A stretch of 64,000 nt of DNA from Bolinopsis microptera (lineage: Eukaryota; Ctenophora; Tentaculata; Lobata; Bolinopsidae). Positions 32,311 to 44,329 of this stretch are shown one piece after another. The notes beneath the pieces are model-generated. The model was not told the DNA's origin and made no database searches. It saw only the letters and a program-made list of their open reading frames with translations. Within the stretch, counting starts at the first letter, position 1; each line of letters starts with the position of its first letter. The DNA lies in NCBI RefSeq assembly GCF_026151205.1, contig NC_087080.1, positions 9,017,720 through 9,081,719 on the forward strand, given 5' to 3'. The translations under genes and the position numbers were made by a program.

Positions 32311-32641
32311 TGTAGCTGTATTGGGGTTTTGTCATTGGTTGGATTATTCTCCGGTGTCCCATATCACAAGTTAAACTCACGATCTTCACATCTATTAGAT
32401 TTCACTACAGAATTGAATGTGATGTGTTTGTTTCGATTTTGACTGCAAAAGTAATATCTTCCAAAAATCATAACCTGCTGGTCCCACACATATCAACTAA
32501 ATTCCCCTAGACTAGTGTTTTTCAAGTCTTGTCCGGTAATTATAATGTATGAGAGTATAGCATCTGTGTGTATGCCTAATGAGAAAGTTTCAATAAAGTC
32601 AATCAATAATGTTGTGTTTTTTTAACTCCTGCTAATACTAG

Positions 32642-32899
32642 GACAACAGAGAAGAGGCAGTTCGTGAAGACCCCACTACCCCATTAAGAGAGGAAAGGTT
32701 GGACGAATTCAGAGAGTTCATTCACGGCATATTTTAAGGTCGAACCGAACTGGTTCCGCTAGATACGATACTGGAGGAGGTTAACCAGGATAGAGCCGAT
32801 ATGTTTAAAGAGAGCGAGATTATGGAGTGTTTACAAAAGATGATGGACCAGAACAAAGTTTATTTGGACATGGGAACTAGAGCTGTCTTTCTTTCTTAG
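32642..32899 (+). pseudogene. MCM3 C-terminal (winged helix) exon with internal stop
   Basis: 85 codons in one frame from the ctag acceptor to TAG 32897-32899, interrupted only by TAA at 32735-32737. It reads REERLDEFREFIHGIF, stop, TELVPLDTILEEVNQDRADM then ...FKESEIMECLQKMMDQNKVY. This matches the MCM3 C-terminal winged helix in length, helix order and distance to the terminus. MCM3 is an essential helicase subunit, so a functional copy should exist elsewhere. Confidence 0.6.
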
Positions 32900-35329
<2,430 letters not shown>

Positions 35330-35804
35330 GTAGGTAATTCTTTACTATGAACTCATGATGAACAATGAAGCTTCTAATAAGTTTCTGCTCGTGTATACCA
35401 TGGTTACTTCCTGTTGAAGAAACGGTATTTGATAAAAGTTGATTCGTAGTATGTAATTGTCATAGTTTCGAGGTTTTCCGAACGCCAATAAATTATACAC
35501 AAAGTCGTCAAACTACATTTTTTGAAACCGCGCGAATTATTATACGTCAAATTCAATTCTATTGTATACGAAACGAAACGAAAGACAATATTTACTACCC
35601 CGCTACTATTCGACTAAGATATTGTATAAAATATAACTAATTAATTGACACAATACGGTGCCCAGCTCTGAGCAGCTTTCCTCAAAAAACTTTCTCTCCT
35701 CCTCGGAGCAGAAAGTTAAAAACAAAACACTTATGAGATTATCACTCATCTCAAGTGTCGTATCAGAAACATCTTCATGAGTTCATGTGGTCAACTATCA
35801 TTTT

Positions 35805-35959
35805 TCAAATTAGAGCTAGCTCACACTTGACAATTTCTAACGCATCAGTGGCTGTCCCCTCCTGAGGTGTCTTAAGCAGAGTCAAGGCCCTCTTACTAAA
35901 ACTGTAGAGCTCCTTCATCACTAGAAACATTGACGTCTTGCTGTTTATGGTGGCTAGAT
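35805..35959 (-). CDS. Terminal exon of an unknown minus-strand gene
   Basis: On the minus strand a strong acceptor (ttaatttttcag) precedes DLATINSKTSMFLVMKELYS and continues ...RALTLLKTPQEGTATDALEI to a stop. Composition and the splice site support a genuine last exon. Upstream exons are not recognised; a hAT fragment and a SINE lie beyond. No family identified. Confidence 0.45.
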
Positions 35960-36168
35960 CTGAAAAATTAACTAACATAATATTCACTATTCAGCTTATT
36001 CTTACCTTGTACACTGTTGTTGCCCAACATGCTTTAGAATTAGGTGATTCTGGGTAAAATAGATTTAGAATTGTATTTCTATGAATGCTAGTACATAGCA
36101 GTAAACCCGCGATGGGGTGGCATGTGCCTCAATAAAATATTAGGGGGGGGGGGGGGGGGGGGGGGGGG

Positions 36169-36891
36169 TAGGGTTGCCATTATCGGTACACAATTTTTTA
36201 TCGCGATAATCGACAATGTTTTCAAAATTATCGCGATATTATCGGTTATCGGCGATAAATTTGGCAATGTAATTAAAGTAATATTTGTCTGCACTATGGG
36301 TACTTGAATTATGCGTCTATGCTATGTTAAATAGTTACAAAATGACACACCGATCGTATCAATTATCAATGATTGAATTAAAGTTTCAAACATGAAACAT
36401 TGAGCCATAACAAATCTTTTATAAAATGAATATTGGTAAAATTCGAACTTTGAAGATCGTAATTAAAAACTTCCAAAGCATTATTCTGTGCTAATTTCGT
36501 TGTTATAGAGTAAATTGCAATATTAACCCTTTAATTTTAACAAACCCATCATCAACTTAAATATTCTCTAAGGCCTCTGCCTTATCGTTTCTAGCAAAGT
36601 AAAATTTCAAGAAAATTAGCATATCTAGGGATGAGTCATTCAAGTTACATCTAAGTTTAGTCAAAAATAGTCCGCTTGCACTAAAGACCCTTTCTGATTC
36701 AACAGACGTAGGGGGCACAACAAACAATGCCCGTCGTATTTGTTTTATCGTGCCAGTCTCCTGCCTATTGGCACAGAACAGAGCTATCTCCCGGGCGAGA
36801 GTATCTGTCCTGGCTGTCGTAGTCGAATCACTACCCTGCTTAAGTAAGGCAGACAATTCTTTAGCCAACGGGATAGGATTTGTAGCTGTAG
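36169..36891 (-). mobile_element. hAT element, 3' part
   Basis: The lower-coordinate end TAGGGTTGCCATTATCGG is a hAT-type terminus, abutting a 26-bp G run (36143-36168). Subterminal 'tatcgcgataat' repeats follow. The 5' part is cut off by the SINE-like element at 36892. Confidence 0.7.
36557..36891 (-). pseudogene. hAT transposase C-terminal (dimerization) domain
   Basis: VPPTSVESERVFSASGLFLT followed by KLRCNLNDSSLDMLIFLKFY is the diagnostic hATC motif. The frame runs upstream (ATNPIPLAKELSALLKQG) into the poly-T of the adjacent insertion, so the catalytic RNase H-like core is missing. Confidence 0.85.
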
Positions 36892-37143
36892 TTTTTTTTT
36901 TGGGTTGGGGCACCCACTTTACCTTCCTATCGGAAGGCTACGTCCGTCTGGTGCTCCTTACCCTCCGGAGGATAAAGCCTTGTGAGCGACGTTTTCCCGT
37001 AGGAAAACTGTCATAATGCTCGGTCTCCGGAGAGCACCACCCATGCCTAGGTGATCTCCCGGGCGCTCTTTTAGAACAGGCTGCCCCTGTCTTTTCTAGT
37101 GAGCAGACAGGAACCTACCGGGCATACCTGAGCACCTAGTATC
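36892..37143 (-). mobile_element. GC-rich, structured SINE-like element with poly-A end
   Basis: On the minus strand about 250 GC-rich bases end in ten A (plus poly-T 36892-36901) within the hAT element. Several self-complementary stems are visible (cctatcggaagg, cctccggagg, ttttcccgtaggaaaa, ggtctccggagagcacc). An A-box-like TAGGTGCTCAGG and B-box-like GGTTCCTGTC lie near the 5' end. A structured RNA retroposon is likely; parentage is unknown and the 5' boundary approximate. Confidence 0.5.
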
Positions 37144-37383
37144 TCTTACCCAAATCTATGATTTCTTTTATTTGCGAGCGTCTTTGCGCGCGTCTTTTTG
37201 TTACTGTAATATCTATTACACTCCTGTGTTACACCTCTAGTGTTAGTAAATGTTGGCAGATTGCTTTTATTTTCCACATTGAGATTTTACTTGTTAATCA
37301 GTTTACATATTATTCTTCCTCTCGGAGTTGTTTTGTAGCTATTCCAGAGTATGTGGTGTCCGTTTGAGTCTGCACCCATTATT
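37144..37383. other. Spacer
   Basis: No feature recognised. Confidence 0.35.
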
Positions 37384-37427
37384 AATGGTATATTTTTTGA
37401 ATTTGTGTATTCAAAAAATATACCATT
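37384..37427. other. Perfect hairpin (18-bp stem, 8-nt loop)
   Basis: AATGGTATATTTTTTGAA is followed by tttgtgta and the exact inverse. It could be a tiny palindromic element remnant; nothing links it to a gene. Confidence 0.9.
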
Positions 37428-37545
37428 TTTAACTTTTAGACTTTGTTTACGTATTATGATTTGGTTTGATTACTAATGAAACACGTTTTACATTACTGAA
37501 AAGTTTAAAATCTTAAATGAATAGTGAATACGGTGTCTGATTTCC

Positions 37546-37761
37546 TTAGGCTCCGTTCGCCTTTGATTTCTGGGCTAGCTGTTGTTCAAGTATACCAAGT
37601 TCTTTCCTTGTTCTTATCAATTCCATTTGATCTTCTTGTTTTTGCCTGTGCATCTTTTCATTTTCCGCTCTCCAGTATTCTTCCCGTTTTCTTCTTTTTC
37701 CTCTATGTCTTACCACGATGCAAAGATGAGACAAAAAGGAACAGTTTGCAATCAAATTCAT
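37546..37761 (-). CDS. Small ORF with basic coiled-coil tail
   Basis: 71 codons from ATG 37761. A short hydrophobic start, RHRGKRRKREEYWRAENEK, then a heptad-like MHRQKQEDQMELIRTRKEL and ...LEQQLAQKSKANGA before the stop. Such tails occur in SANT/MADF proteins of Harbinger-type transposons, but no such domain is seen. Function unknown. Confidence 0.35.
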   Translation of the reverse strand: MNLIANCSFLSHLCIVVRHRGKRRKREEYWRAENEKMHRQKQEDQMELIRTRKELGILEQQLAQKSKANGA

Positions 37762-37951
37762 AACAAAAGTTTTTTCCTCTTGGCTCAGCGCTCCGAATGG
37801 TGGGCGAGCCCCATAATTTGAGGATTATTCCGAACAATTTTTGACATTTTTAAAATGAGGACTTAAAATAGTTTGCTTAAGGGGGCATACCCCAAATCTG
37901 TCCAGACCTAATGACCTCATAGGCAGTTCAGGGACCTTCTAGCGCACCGTT

Positions 37952-38130
37952 TGATAATCATAACAGAGATGTTAAAATGAACTCTCTGCTCCCCAAAACA
38001 GAGGTGTTAAACTGAACTCTCTGCACTACCCTGCTGTACTAAATGTCGTACACTAATAAATGCCCTAAAATACTACGGTAAAATACTGTTTAATGTCTAG
38101 TACTAAAACTGCTAAAACGAGTGTATAACA
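37952..38130 (-). repeat. 3' LTR (179 bp)
   Basis: Same length and sequence as 40930-41108; TG...CA ends on the minus strand. Confidence 0.8.
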
Positions 38131-38645
38131 TATCCTCCCCACAAAATTTTGTGGAAGTTCTCCTGTTGCAATTGCAATGGATAACTTTACAAATTCTAAT
38201 ATATATCAAATCTACCTACAAAGTGTTTTTTAAAACCCACATAAAATTGAAAGATAAAAAATGTGTCTCTCTTGCTATTAAAACTGGCACCAAAGCTGCC
38301 CAAAATCATTGTCATCACCAAGTTGAAAATAACCATGTTCTAATTGATGTCAAGATTAGTACTACTGTAAGTAAAGTGTTGTTATGATTCAAACTGAATG
38401 TAAAAAAAGAGGTAGCTAATCTCCAGAATACGGTAGGAATCAACACTCAGGGCCCTAGTAATATAATAAGACTGTTAAAACGTAAAGGTAACAACAAGGT
38501 TGTTCTCTACAAATCCCTGACACCGTGATTTCACTGTAAATACTTTAACAAAATACCATTGTGCACAATTATCAAATATATCTCGCAAATTACCGTTCCA
38601 GTCTGTATGACTTTAATTTAGTCATTTCCGACATTTCTCCTGTGA

Positions 38646-39398
38646 TTAAACATACTTCGGTTTTTTTTTTCTCGGTCTGAGTCCATACTTTCTCCTCGGA
38701 TCTCTGCCGTCTTCTTCACGACTTAGGTCAGCAAGAGTAAGTCCTCTACTATCTATTTCTCCGAATTGCATATTGCCCTCTCTGCTCGGTCCAGCAGTTG
38801 CAGCCGCTACTTCCGGACTAGAGTCAATGTTTTGAGATTGACTTGAATCTAGTGCATCATGAAAAGATTCGGTGGTATCTGCACTTAGATTTAATTGTGG
38901 ATCTTCTTCCTGACGCGGTACATCGTTGAGCGATGAGTTTACTATCGTGTCATCCAATCCTCGTTCCTCCTCTTCCACCACAATGGCCGGATCTCCGCTT
39001 CCGACTTCAGTTTGTGGTACATCATTTCCAGAACTTGTGAGATTCTCTGGTGCTGACGCTTTTCCTCCACTTTTACTGATTATAGATGAAGGACAAGGAA
39101 ATCCTTGATCCTTCTTCTTCTTCCGACTCCTCGTGACGATGTGATAATCATCTGAATCCGAGGAATCACTCTCAGTGACCAGGCTCACCTCACTCACGTT
39201 GCCTTCATTTTCCAAAGAACAGCCGCTGGGAAATCCCACAGCCGCTCCAGGAACCTTGGTGAGTGGTTCTCCCCCTTTATAAGGTTTCATCTTCGTGATG
39301 CTGGTCACATTCTTCTCCTGTCCCACCTGTACTTCCATTGTACTGTCGGTTGAATTCTCCACCGGATCCTCTTCTCCTCCAGCAGTTAGCTCGTACAT
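38646..39398 (-). pseudogene. End of pol (integrase C-terminus and acidic tail)
   Basis: The early segment MEVQVGQEKNVTSITKMKPY resembles the GPY/F-like end of Gypsy integrases. A long acidic, Ser-rich tail follows and ends GRDPRRKYGLRPRKKKPKYV, the usual basic pol terminus. It overlaps the zinc-knuckle frame (39277-39483) in another phase, so the junction of the internal deletion lies at about 39330-39400. Confidence 0.6.
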
Positions 39399-39483
39399 GT
39401 CCGGTCTTGTTGCAATTCCAGCACGTTATGTTCTTGTAACTCCATCCCCCGTCTCGTTCTCTATTGTGCACTGATCTGGGTCT
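39277..39483 (-). CDS. Gag nucleocapsid part (CCHC), after an in-frame TAG
   Basis: Contains CWNCNKTGHVRANCW, a CX2CX4HX4C zinc knuckle that binds RNA. It is in the same frame as the capsid frame 39484-40431, separated from it only by TAG at 39484-39486. It ends in low-complexity residues near the deletion junction. Confidence 0.65.
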   Translation of the reverse strand, partial: RPRSVHNRERDGGWSYKNITCWNCNKTGHVRANCWRRRGSGGEFNRQYNGSTGGTGEECDQHHEDETL

Positions 39484-40431
39484 CTAGTTTCTGCTCCTTC
39501 CTCGCCATTTGTCCCGATTCTCACCGGACCAAGATCTCGATCTGCCATCCCCCGTAGGTCTCTGATAAGTCGCTTCTTCTCGACTATTTTGCTCCTCCCG
39601 ACTATTTTGCCTCGAAAATGAGGGGTCGTGAATGGTTGGCTTGTCAGAAAATGCCGTTTGTTTCATAATCGAAGAAACGGGAATTTCTCTATCGTTCTCA
39701 TTCATCATCTTCTCAACGCCTTCTATTTTCTCTGCCAATTTCACTGCTTCCTCAAATGAAGCAAAGCTAGCTACATTGAGCTGCTGTATCATATTTTTGC
39801 TCCTCACTCCTCGTAAAAGAGCCAAAAGACAATTGTCTTCCGCCACTGTTACATCCAAGTAAGCTACATTCGACTTCGCCCTCAATCGAAAAACGTACTC
39901 ACCTATATCTTCTCCCTGCCGCTGACGACAGTTAAGCAGTTCGTTCTTAAGTGCTGTAGCTTCGTTGCCATAGATGGCTCGCTTGTAGAGCGTACAAAAA
40001 AGCTCAGGATCTTTTCTCTCCCTATCACTCAGCTTGACTGCCCTCAGTACCGAATAGGTTTTGTCGTCCACACTTTGGAGCAAATGCTCATACAGTAATG
40101 GACTCTTCATCCTGGTTATTCTCACGTATGAGAGAAATCTCTCGCAGAACATGGAAAAATTTTCTCCTTTTTCAAACGTCTTCAATTTAGCTGCTCGGGA
40201 TAATTTTGAATTACAAATTTTCCCTGATCCGTCATGATCATTTTCACTCTCGTTATCCTCCAAATCCGAATCGCCCGCTTCGGATAACTCTTTTTTAATC
40301 TTTTTCTCCTGCACTTTTAGCTCTTCCAGCGTGGTTCTGATTTTCTCTCGTTCAGCTTTGATTTTCTCCAACTCCTCTTTCGCTTCAGCCGCTGCTGCAG
40401 CTTGTTCTTCCTTGTCACTGCCAATAGTCAT
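39484..40431 (-). CDS. Gag-like capsid protein
   Basis: 315 codons from ATG 40431. An Ala/Glu/Lys coiled-coil N-terminus (residues 5-50) and an acidic stretch lead to a retrotransposon capsid core (FEKGENFSMFCERFLSYVRI ... 'LFCTLYKRAIYG' ... 'RQRQGEDIGEYVFRLRAKSN' ... 'ALLRGVRSKNMIQQL') and an Arg/Ser-rich end. This helical order is typical of Gypsy gag. The frame stops at TAG and then continues in frame into the zinc knuckle. Confidence 0.78.
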   Translation of the reverse strand: MTIGSDKEEQAAAAAEAKEELEKIKAEREKIRTTLEELKVQEKKIKKELSEAGDSDLEDNESENDHDGSGKICNSKLSRAAKLKTFEKGENFSMFCERFLSYVRITRMKSPLLYEHLLQSVDDKTYSVLRAVKLSDRERKDPELFCTLYKRAIYGNEATALKNELLNCRQRQGEDIGEYVFRLRAKSNVAYLDVTVAEDNCLLALLRGVRSKNMIQQLNVASFASFEEAVKLAEKIEGVEKMMNENDREIPVSSIMKQTAFSDKPTIHDPSFSRQNSREEQNSREEATYQRPTGDGRSRSWSGENRDKWRGRSRN

Positions 40432-40929
40432 CTATGCTCAAATCACCTCGAGGGTATTAACCAATTGATTAATCAGGCTCCAGTTGATAAAAGGCTCTTT
40501 TCCTTACAATTTGGTTCAGTAAGGTGACAAGGGAAAATACTTCAATTTGAATAAACAGTTAAGAATTGTAATTACAATATCTCAGTGTTCTTCAAATACT
40601 ATGTCAATAATTCGAATAGCATAGTTCTTTAACTATAAACATTAACGGTAAACGTCTGCTGTATTCAAACCAAAAAGTGTCCTGCCATCCAACAGGCCCA
40701 CTCTTAAATATCCTTAGATAGTATAAACAATCTCCCACTCGTTTTAGCAATTCCTAAACAAATCCCAAACTATCCTCCTTGTAACCAAAACAGAGGTGTT
40801 AAAATGCACCCTCTGATAATCAAAACAGAGGTGTTAAAATGAACTCTCTGCTCCCCAAAACTCCCTGCTCTAAGCAATTCCTAGACTATCCTCTTTGTAA
40901 CCAGAACAGAGGTGCTAAAATGCACCCTC

Positions 40930-41108
40930 TGATAATCATAACAGAGATGTTAAAATGAACTCTCTGCTCCCCAAAACAGAGGTGTTAAACTGAACTCTCT
41001 GCACTACCCTGCTGTACTAAATGTCGTACACTAATAAATGCCCTAAAATACTACGGTAAAATACTGTTTAATGTCTAGTACTAAAACTGCTAAAACGAGT
41101 GTATAACA
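40930..41108 (-). repeat. 5' LTR (179 bp)
   Basis: Partner of 37952-38130. No mismatch noticed between the two. Confidence 0.8.
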
Positions 41109-42184
41109 CAGTCCCCCTCCTCCTCCTATTCACTCCTCCTCCTCCTCCTCAGTTCTCCTGAGTCCTCCTCCTGGGTCCTCCTCCTCCTCCTGAGTCCTCC
41201 TCCTGGGTCCTCCTTCTCCTAGGTCCTCCTCCTTCTCCTCCTCAGTCCTTCTCCTCCTCCTCAGTCCTTATCCTCATCCTCCTCTTCAGTCCTCCTCCTC
41301 CTGGGTCCTCTTCATCCTCTTCATCCTCCTCCTCTTCCTCCTCAGTCCTCAGTCCTCCTCCTCATCCTTCTCGTCAGTCCTCCTCTTCCTCAGTCCTCCC
41401 CCAGTCCCCCTCCTCCTCCTCCTATTCAGTCCTCCTCCTCCTCCTCCTCAGTTTTCCTCAGTCCTCCTCTTTCTCATTCCTCCTAAGTCCTCCTGAGTCC
41501 TCCTCCTCTTCCTCCTGAGTCCTCCTCCTGGGTCCTCCTCCTCCTAGTTCCTCCATCTTCTCCTTCTCCTCCTCAGTCCTTCTCCTCCACCTCCTCCTCC
41601 TCCTCCTCCTCAGTCATCCTCCTCAGTCATCCTCCTCAGCCATCCTCCTCAGTACTCCTCAGTCCTCCTCAGTCCTCTTCCTGAGTTCTCCTCCTCCTCC
41701 TCCTCCTGAGTCCTTCTCCTGGGTCCTCCTCCTAGGTCCTCCTCCTTCTCCTCCTCAGTCCTACTCCTCCTCCTCAGTCCTCCTCCTCAGTCCTCCTCCT
41801 CCTCCTCCTCCTCCTCCTCCTCCTCCGCCTCCTCCTCCTCCTCCTCCTCCTCCTCCTCCCTCTCAGTCATCCTCCTCAGCCATCCTCCTCAGCCAACCTC
41901 CTCAGTCCTCCTCAGTCCTCATCCTCCTCCTCAGTCCTCCTCCTCCTGGGTCTTCCTCCTCTTCATCCTCCTCAGTCCTCAGTCCTCCTCCTCAGTCCTC
42001 CTCCTCATCCTTCTCGTCAGTCTTCTTCATCCTCAGTCCACCCCAAGTCCCCCTCCTCCTCAGTCCTCCCCCAGTCCCCCTCCTCCTCCTATTCAGTCCT
42101 CCTCCTCCTCAGTTCTCCTCAGTCCTCCTCCTTCTCAGGCGTCCTCCTGGGTCATCCTCCTCCTAGATCCTCCTCCTTCTCCAA
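41109..42184 (+). repeat. CTCCTC/CAGTCC minisatellite (about 1.1 kb)
   Basis: Polypyrimidine array of ctcctcctcagtcctcctcctgggtcc-type units with nested higher-order repeats. Strong purine/pyrimidine strand asymmetry could favour triplex (H-DNA) structure. Confidence 0.95.
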
Positions 42185-42196
42185 TCATACATCTAC

Positions 42197-42365
42197 GTCT
42201 CCAGTGTCTCCAATGTCTCCAATGTCTCCAAAAGCTTTGTCTTCAATGTCTCCAATGTCCCCAATGTCTCCAATGTCTCCAATGTCTCCAAAAGCTGTGT
42301 CTCCAATGTCTCCAGGACATGTCTCTGCACCCTATCTTTTCAAAAAAGACAAGAGACATTGGAGA
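42197..42365 (+). repeat. 9-bp minisatellite (tctccaatg)n
   Basis: About fifteen units, two followed by 'aaaagctktgtct'. It ends with the inverse 'gagacattggagaca', so the 3' end can fold back on the array. Confidence 0.9.
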
Positions 42366-42410
42366 CATTAAGATAATGTTATCGCATTAAGATAATGTTA
42401 TCGCATCAAG

Positions 42411-43550
42411 TTACTTAGCAATGAACACGTTCATAGAGATAACACTTGCAGCACCAAAGTCCATTATACCAGGACCCGGCACATCATGCCATGCCAAGGG
42501 ACTCAAGAACACTGCTGCAGGTTGAACATGTATGTTCTCAGCTTGAACCTCACTATGAAAGTGAAAGTCTTTGGTGCTTTCCTCAGGATCAGTACAAAGA
42601 CTGATGTCCAATCCAGTTTCTTTGTGCCACGAACTTTTTAGGATGATGCCACATTCTCCTGGTATTGGACACTTGGTGCCATGAGAACTATATTCCACAA
42701 GGTATTTCCTAATATTTGGTCGGGACATTTTGGTTAAGGCAAAGGGTTCGACATCATCAAACGAAGCAAACTCTTCGTGCCACTGGTGATTTTTTTTAGT
42801 GACTATGTCTTTGCAGTCTATGAGACTATTCATAAGAGAGACAAATGCTGTGCTTCGACTTCGGATAAATATGCTCATAAATTCGAAAAAGCCAAGAGGG
42901 ATTGTTTTCCAATTTCGCTTTTGTTTGATATCCACGATTTTTTTAATCACCTCTGGTGAGCAACCACCGATGGCCCTAACTCTCCCTTGTCCGCGAGGAG
43001 CATCGTTGCGACCATGGGGTTTCAGTTCTTTGTTCTTCCCACTTGGCTTCGATAGATCGAATTGGCTGGAAGTCAATCTATCAGAAAGACCTTTGTCGAT
43101 CTCAGGGGCGTGGTAAATTGTGGATGTCGGAGTATAAAGCTTCCTGAAAAGATTGAGACATTCACTCGGTCTGTTGTAAATATCAAATAGTCCTTGTAGG
43201 CCGAGATTTAATTTATGTTGGGTTTGATAACTAGAGAAGGCGATTTGATATTCATTGATAGTATAAGCATATAAGCATAAGTGATAAGTTTATATACCCT
43301 TTTTATGGTACCTCGATATCAGTATTCAGTAATCACCACTCAAAATCTACTTATTAAATTTATTAACTAAACAAGTTAATGTATTACCTTCCTAGAGAGG
43401 TTTTCCTGAGAATTTGAAGTCTTTGTAGGTTGCTGACATGTCTACTAAGCTCTTCAATTGAGGAGTTTTGGACCCCGCGGCGGTCCAAATGATTTATAAT
43501 GCTGTGGGCATTTTCAACATCTATCGAGCTAAACGCCCTGGCAGCATAAC
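42411..43550 (-). CDS. Unrecognised spliced gene, last two exons
   Basis: Exon 43550-43388 (GYAARAFSSIDVENAHSIIN...SNLQRLQILRKTSLG) joins in phase to exon 43230-42411 (YQTQHKLNLGLQGLFDIYNR...stop). Both borders are good: acceptors ctacag and ttctctag, donor gtaata. The last exon encodes about 272 residues with a basic linker (KPHGRNDAPRGQGRVRA), a likely helical domain and a Cys/His-containing C-terminus ending PGPGIMDFGAASVISMNVFI. No family recognised. It could be a host gene or belong with the transposon-like exons upstream on the same strand. Upstream exons were not found. Confidence 0.55.
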
Positions 43551-44329
43551 CTGTAGAGAATGAACGTTTTCAGGCTTAGAAAGTTTAACTTTTTTAACAT
43601 AAATTCAAATTTGGGTTGAAATTGCAATGGAGTGAATATTCTAGACTAGTTTACTTTTAGGTCATGCCTTGGTATTTTTGTTCATTAGTCATTACATGTA
43701 GGAATATAGGAATGCCCATGACAAGAGTAAAACAGTCATATAACATAGGTACAACCGATAAATAATTGATACATTTGATCATTACAATAATAAATTATAA
43801 TTCATAGAAATATAAAACAGCTGATTCATAAATAATTTAAAAAAAACAACAGATTCCATTCACAGTGTCAACACTGAAAATAGGGCTATGATAATCTATA
43901 TCATTAAATCTAGTGATACTAATCGTAATGAATTAATAACTGAATAAAATTCTAATGATGTTTCATAAAAGTTATTGCTCAAACAAGAGTCACTGTGTCA
44001 CGATATTATATTACAAAATTAAAAATAGTGTCGATGACACACCCCCTCCCAATTCTTCCACGAACTCTGCGTTTAATTTCACGTACATTCATTGTGCTAT
44101 CATAGAGTTTTAAGATTATGTAATAACATAATAACGATAAATTATACCTTTCACTGACGATCAGGATGGCTGTAAATAGCAGGAAAACTTGACAGTCAAA
44201 TCTCGAGGTGTTGGAATAATATCAGCTTAGTTTAAACATAAAAGGTTTCAATAGATAAAAACCAATACTTACCAAGATCATAAGAATGAACTGGACCGAA
44301 AGGTAAGTTCTGAATCTTCAGGTGTCCAG

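Larger units (their letters stand above)
30235..32641 (+). repeat. Rearranged partial duplications of an intron-exon block
   Basis: The block 'ttattctctggtgtcccatatcacaag...ctgctggtcccacac' occurs at 30233-30450, 31840-32055 and 32342-32490. The following 'taattaaat...aataatgttgtgt...ctaaatctaggagatgg' exon start occurs near 30540-30592, 30730-30793 and 32150-32212, with a diverged one at 32590-32641. An 'atagaatccaaa(g/a)aggacagga...ggcgga' block also recurs at 30198 and 33256. Several joined fragments indicate repeated unequal exchange. Confidence 0.75.
37952..41108 (-). mobile_element. Gypsy-type LTR retrotransposon, internally deleted
   Basis: Two 179-bp direct repeats (37952-38130 and 40930-41108) appear identical by eye, begin TGTTATACACTCG on the minus strand and bound gag-like and pol-end frames. 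A polypurine tract (gtggggaggata on the minus strand) directly precedes the 3' LTR. Protease, reverse transcriptase, RNase H and most of integrase are missing. No 5-bp target duplication is found (left ..ccgtt, right cagtc..), so one end may be recombined. The right end abuts the CTCC minisatellite. Further 'aacagaggtgttaaaatg' units are tandemly repeated inside the 5' LTR (40790-40930). Confidence 0.8.

Noticed and set aside
41109-42365. CRISPR-like or coding repeat array
   Set aside because: The CTCC and TCTCCAATG arrays have no constant repeat plus unique spacers; they are eukaryotic minisatellites.
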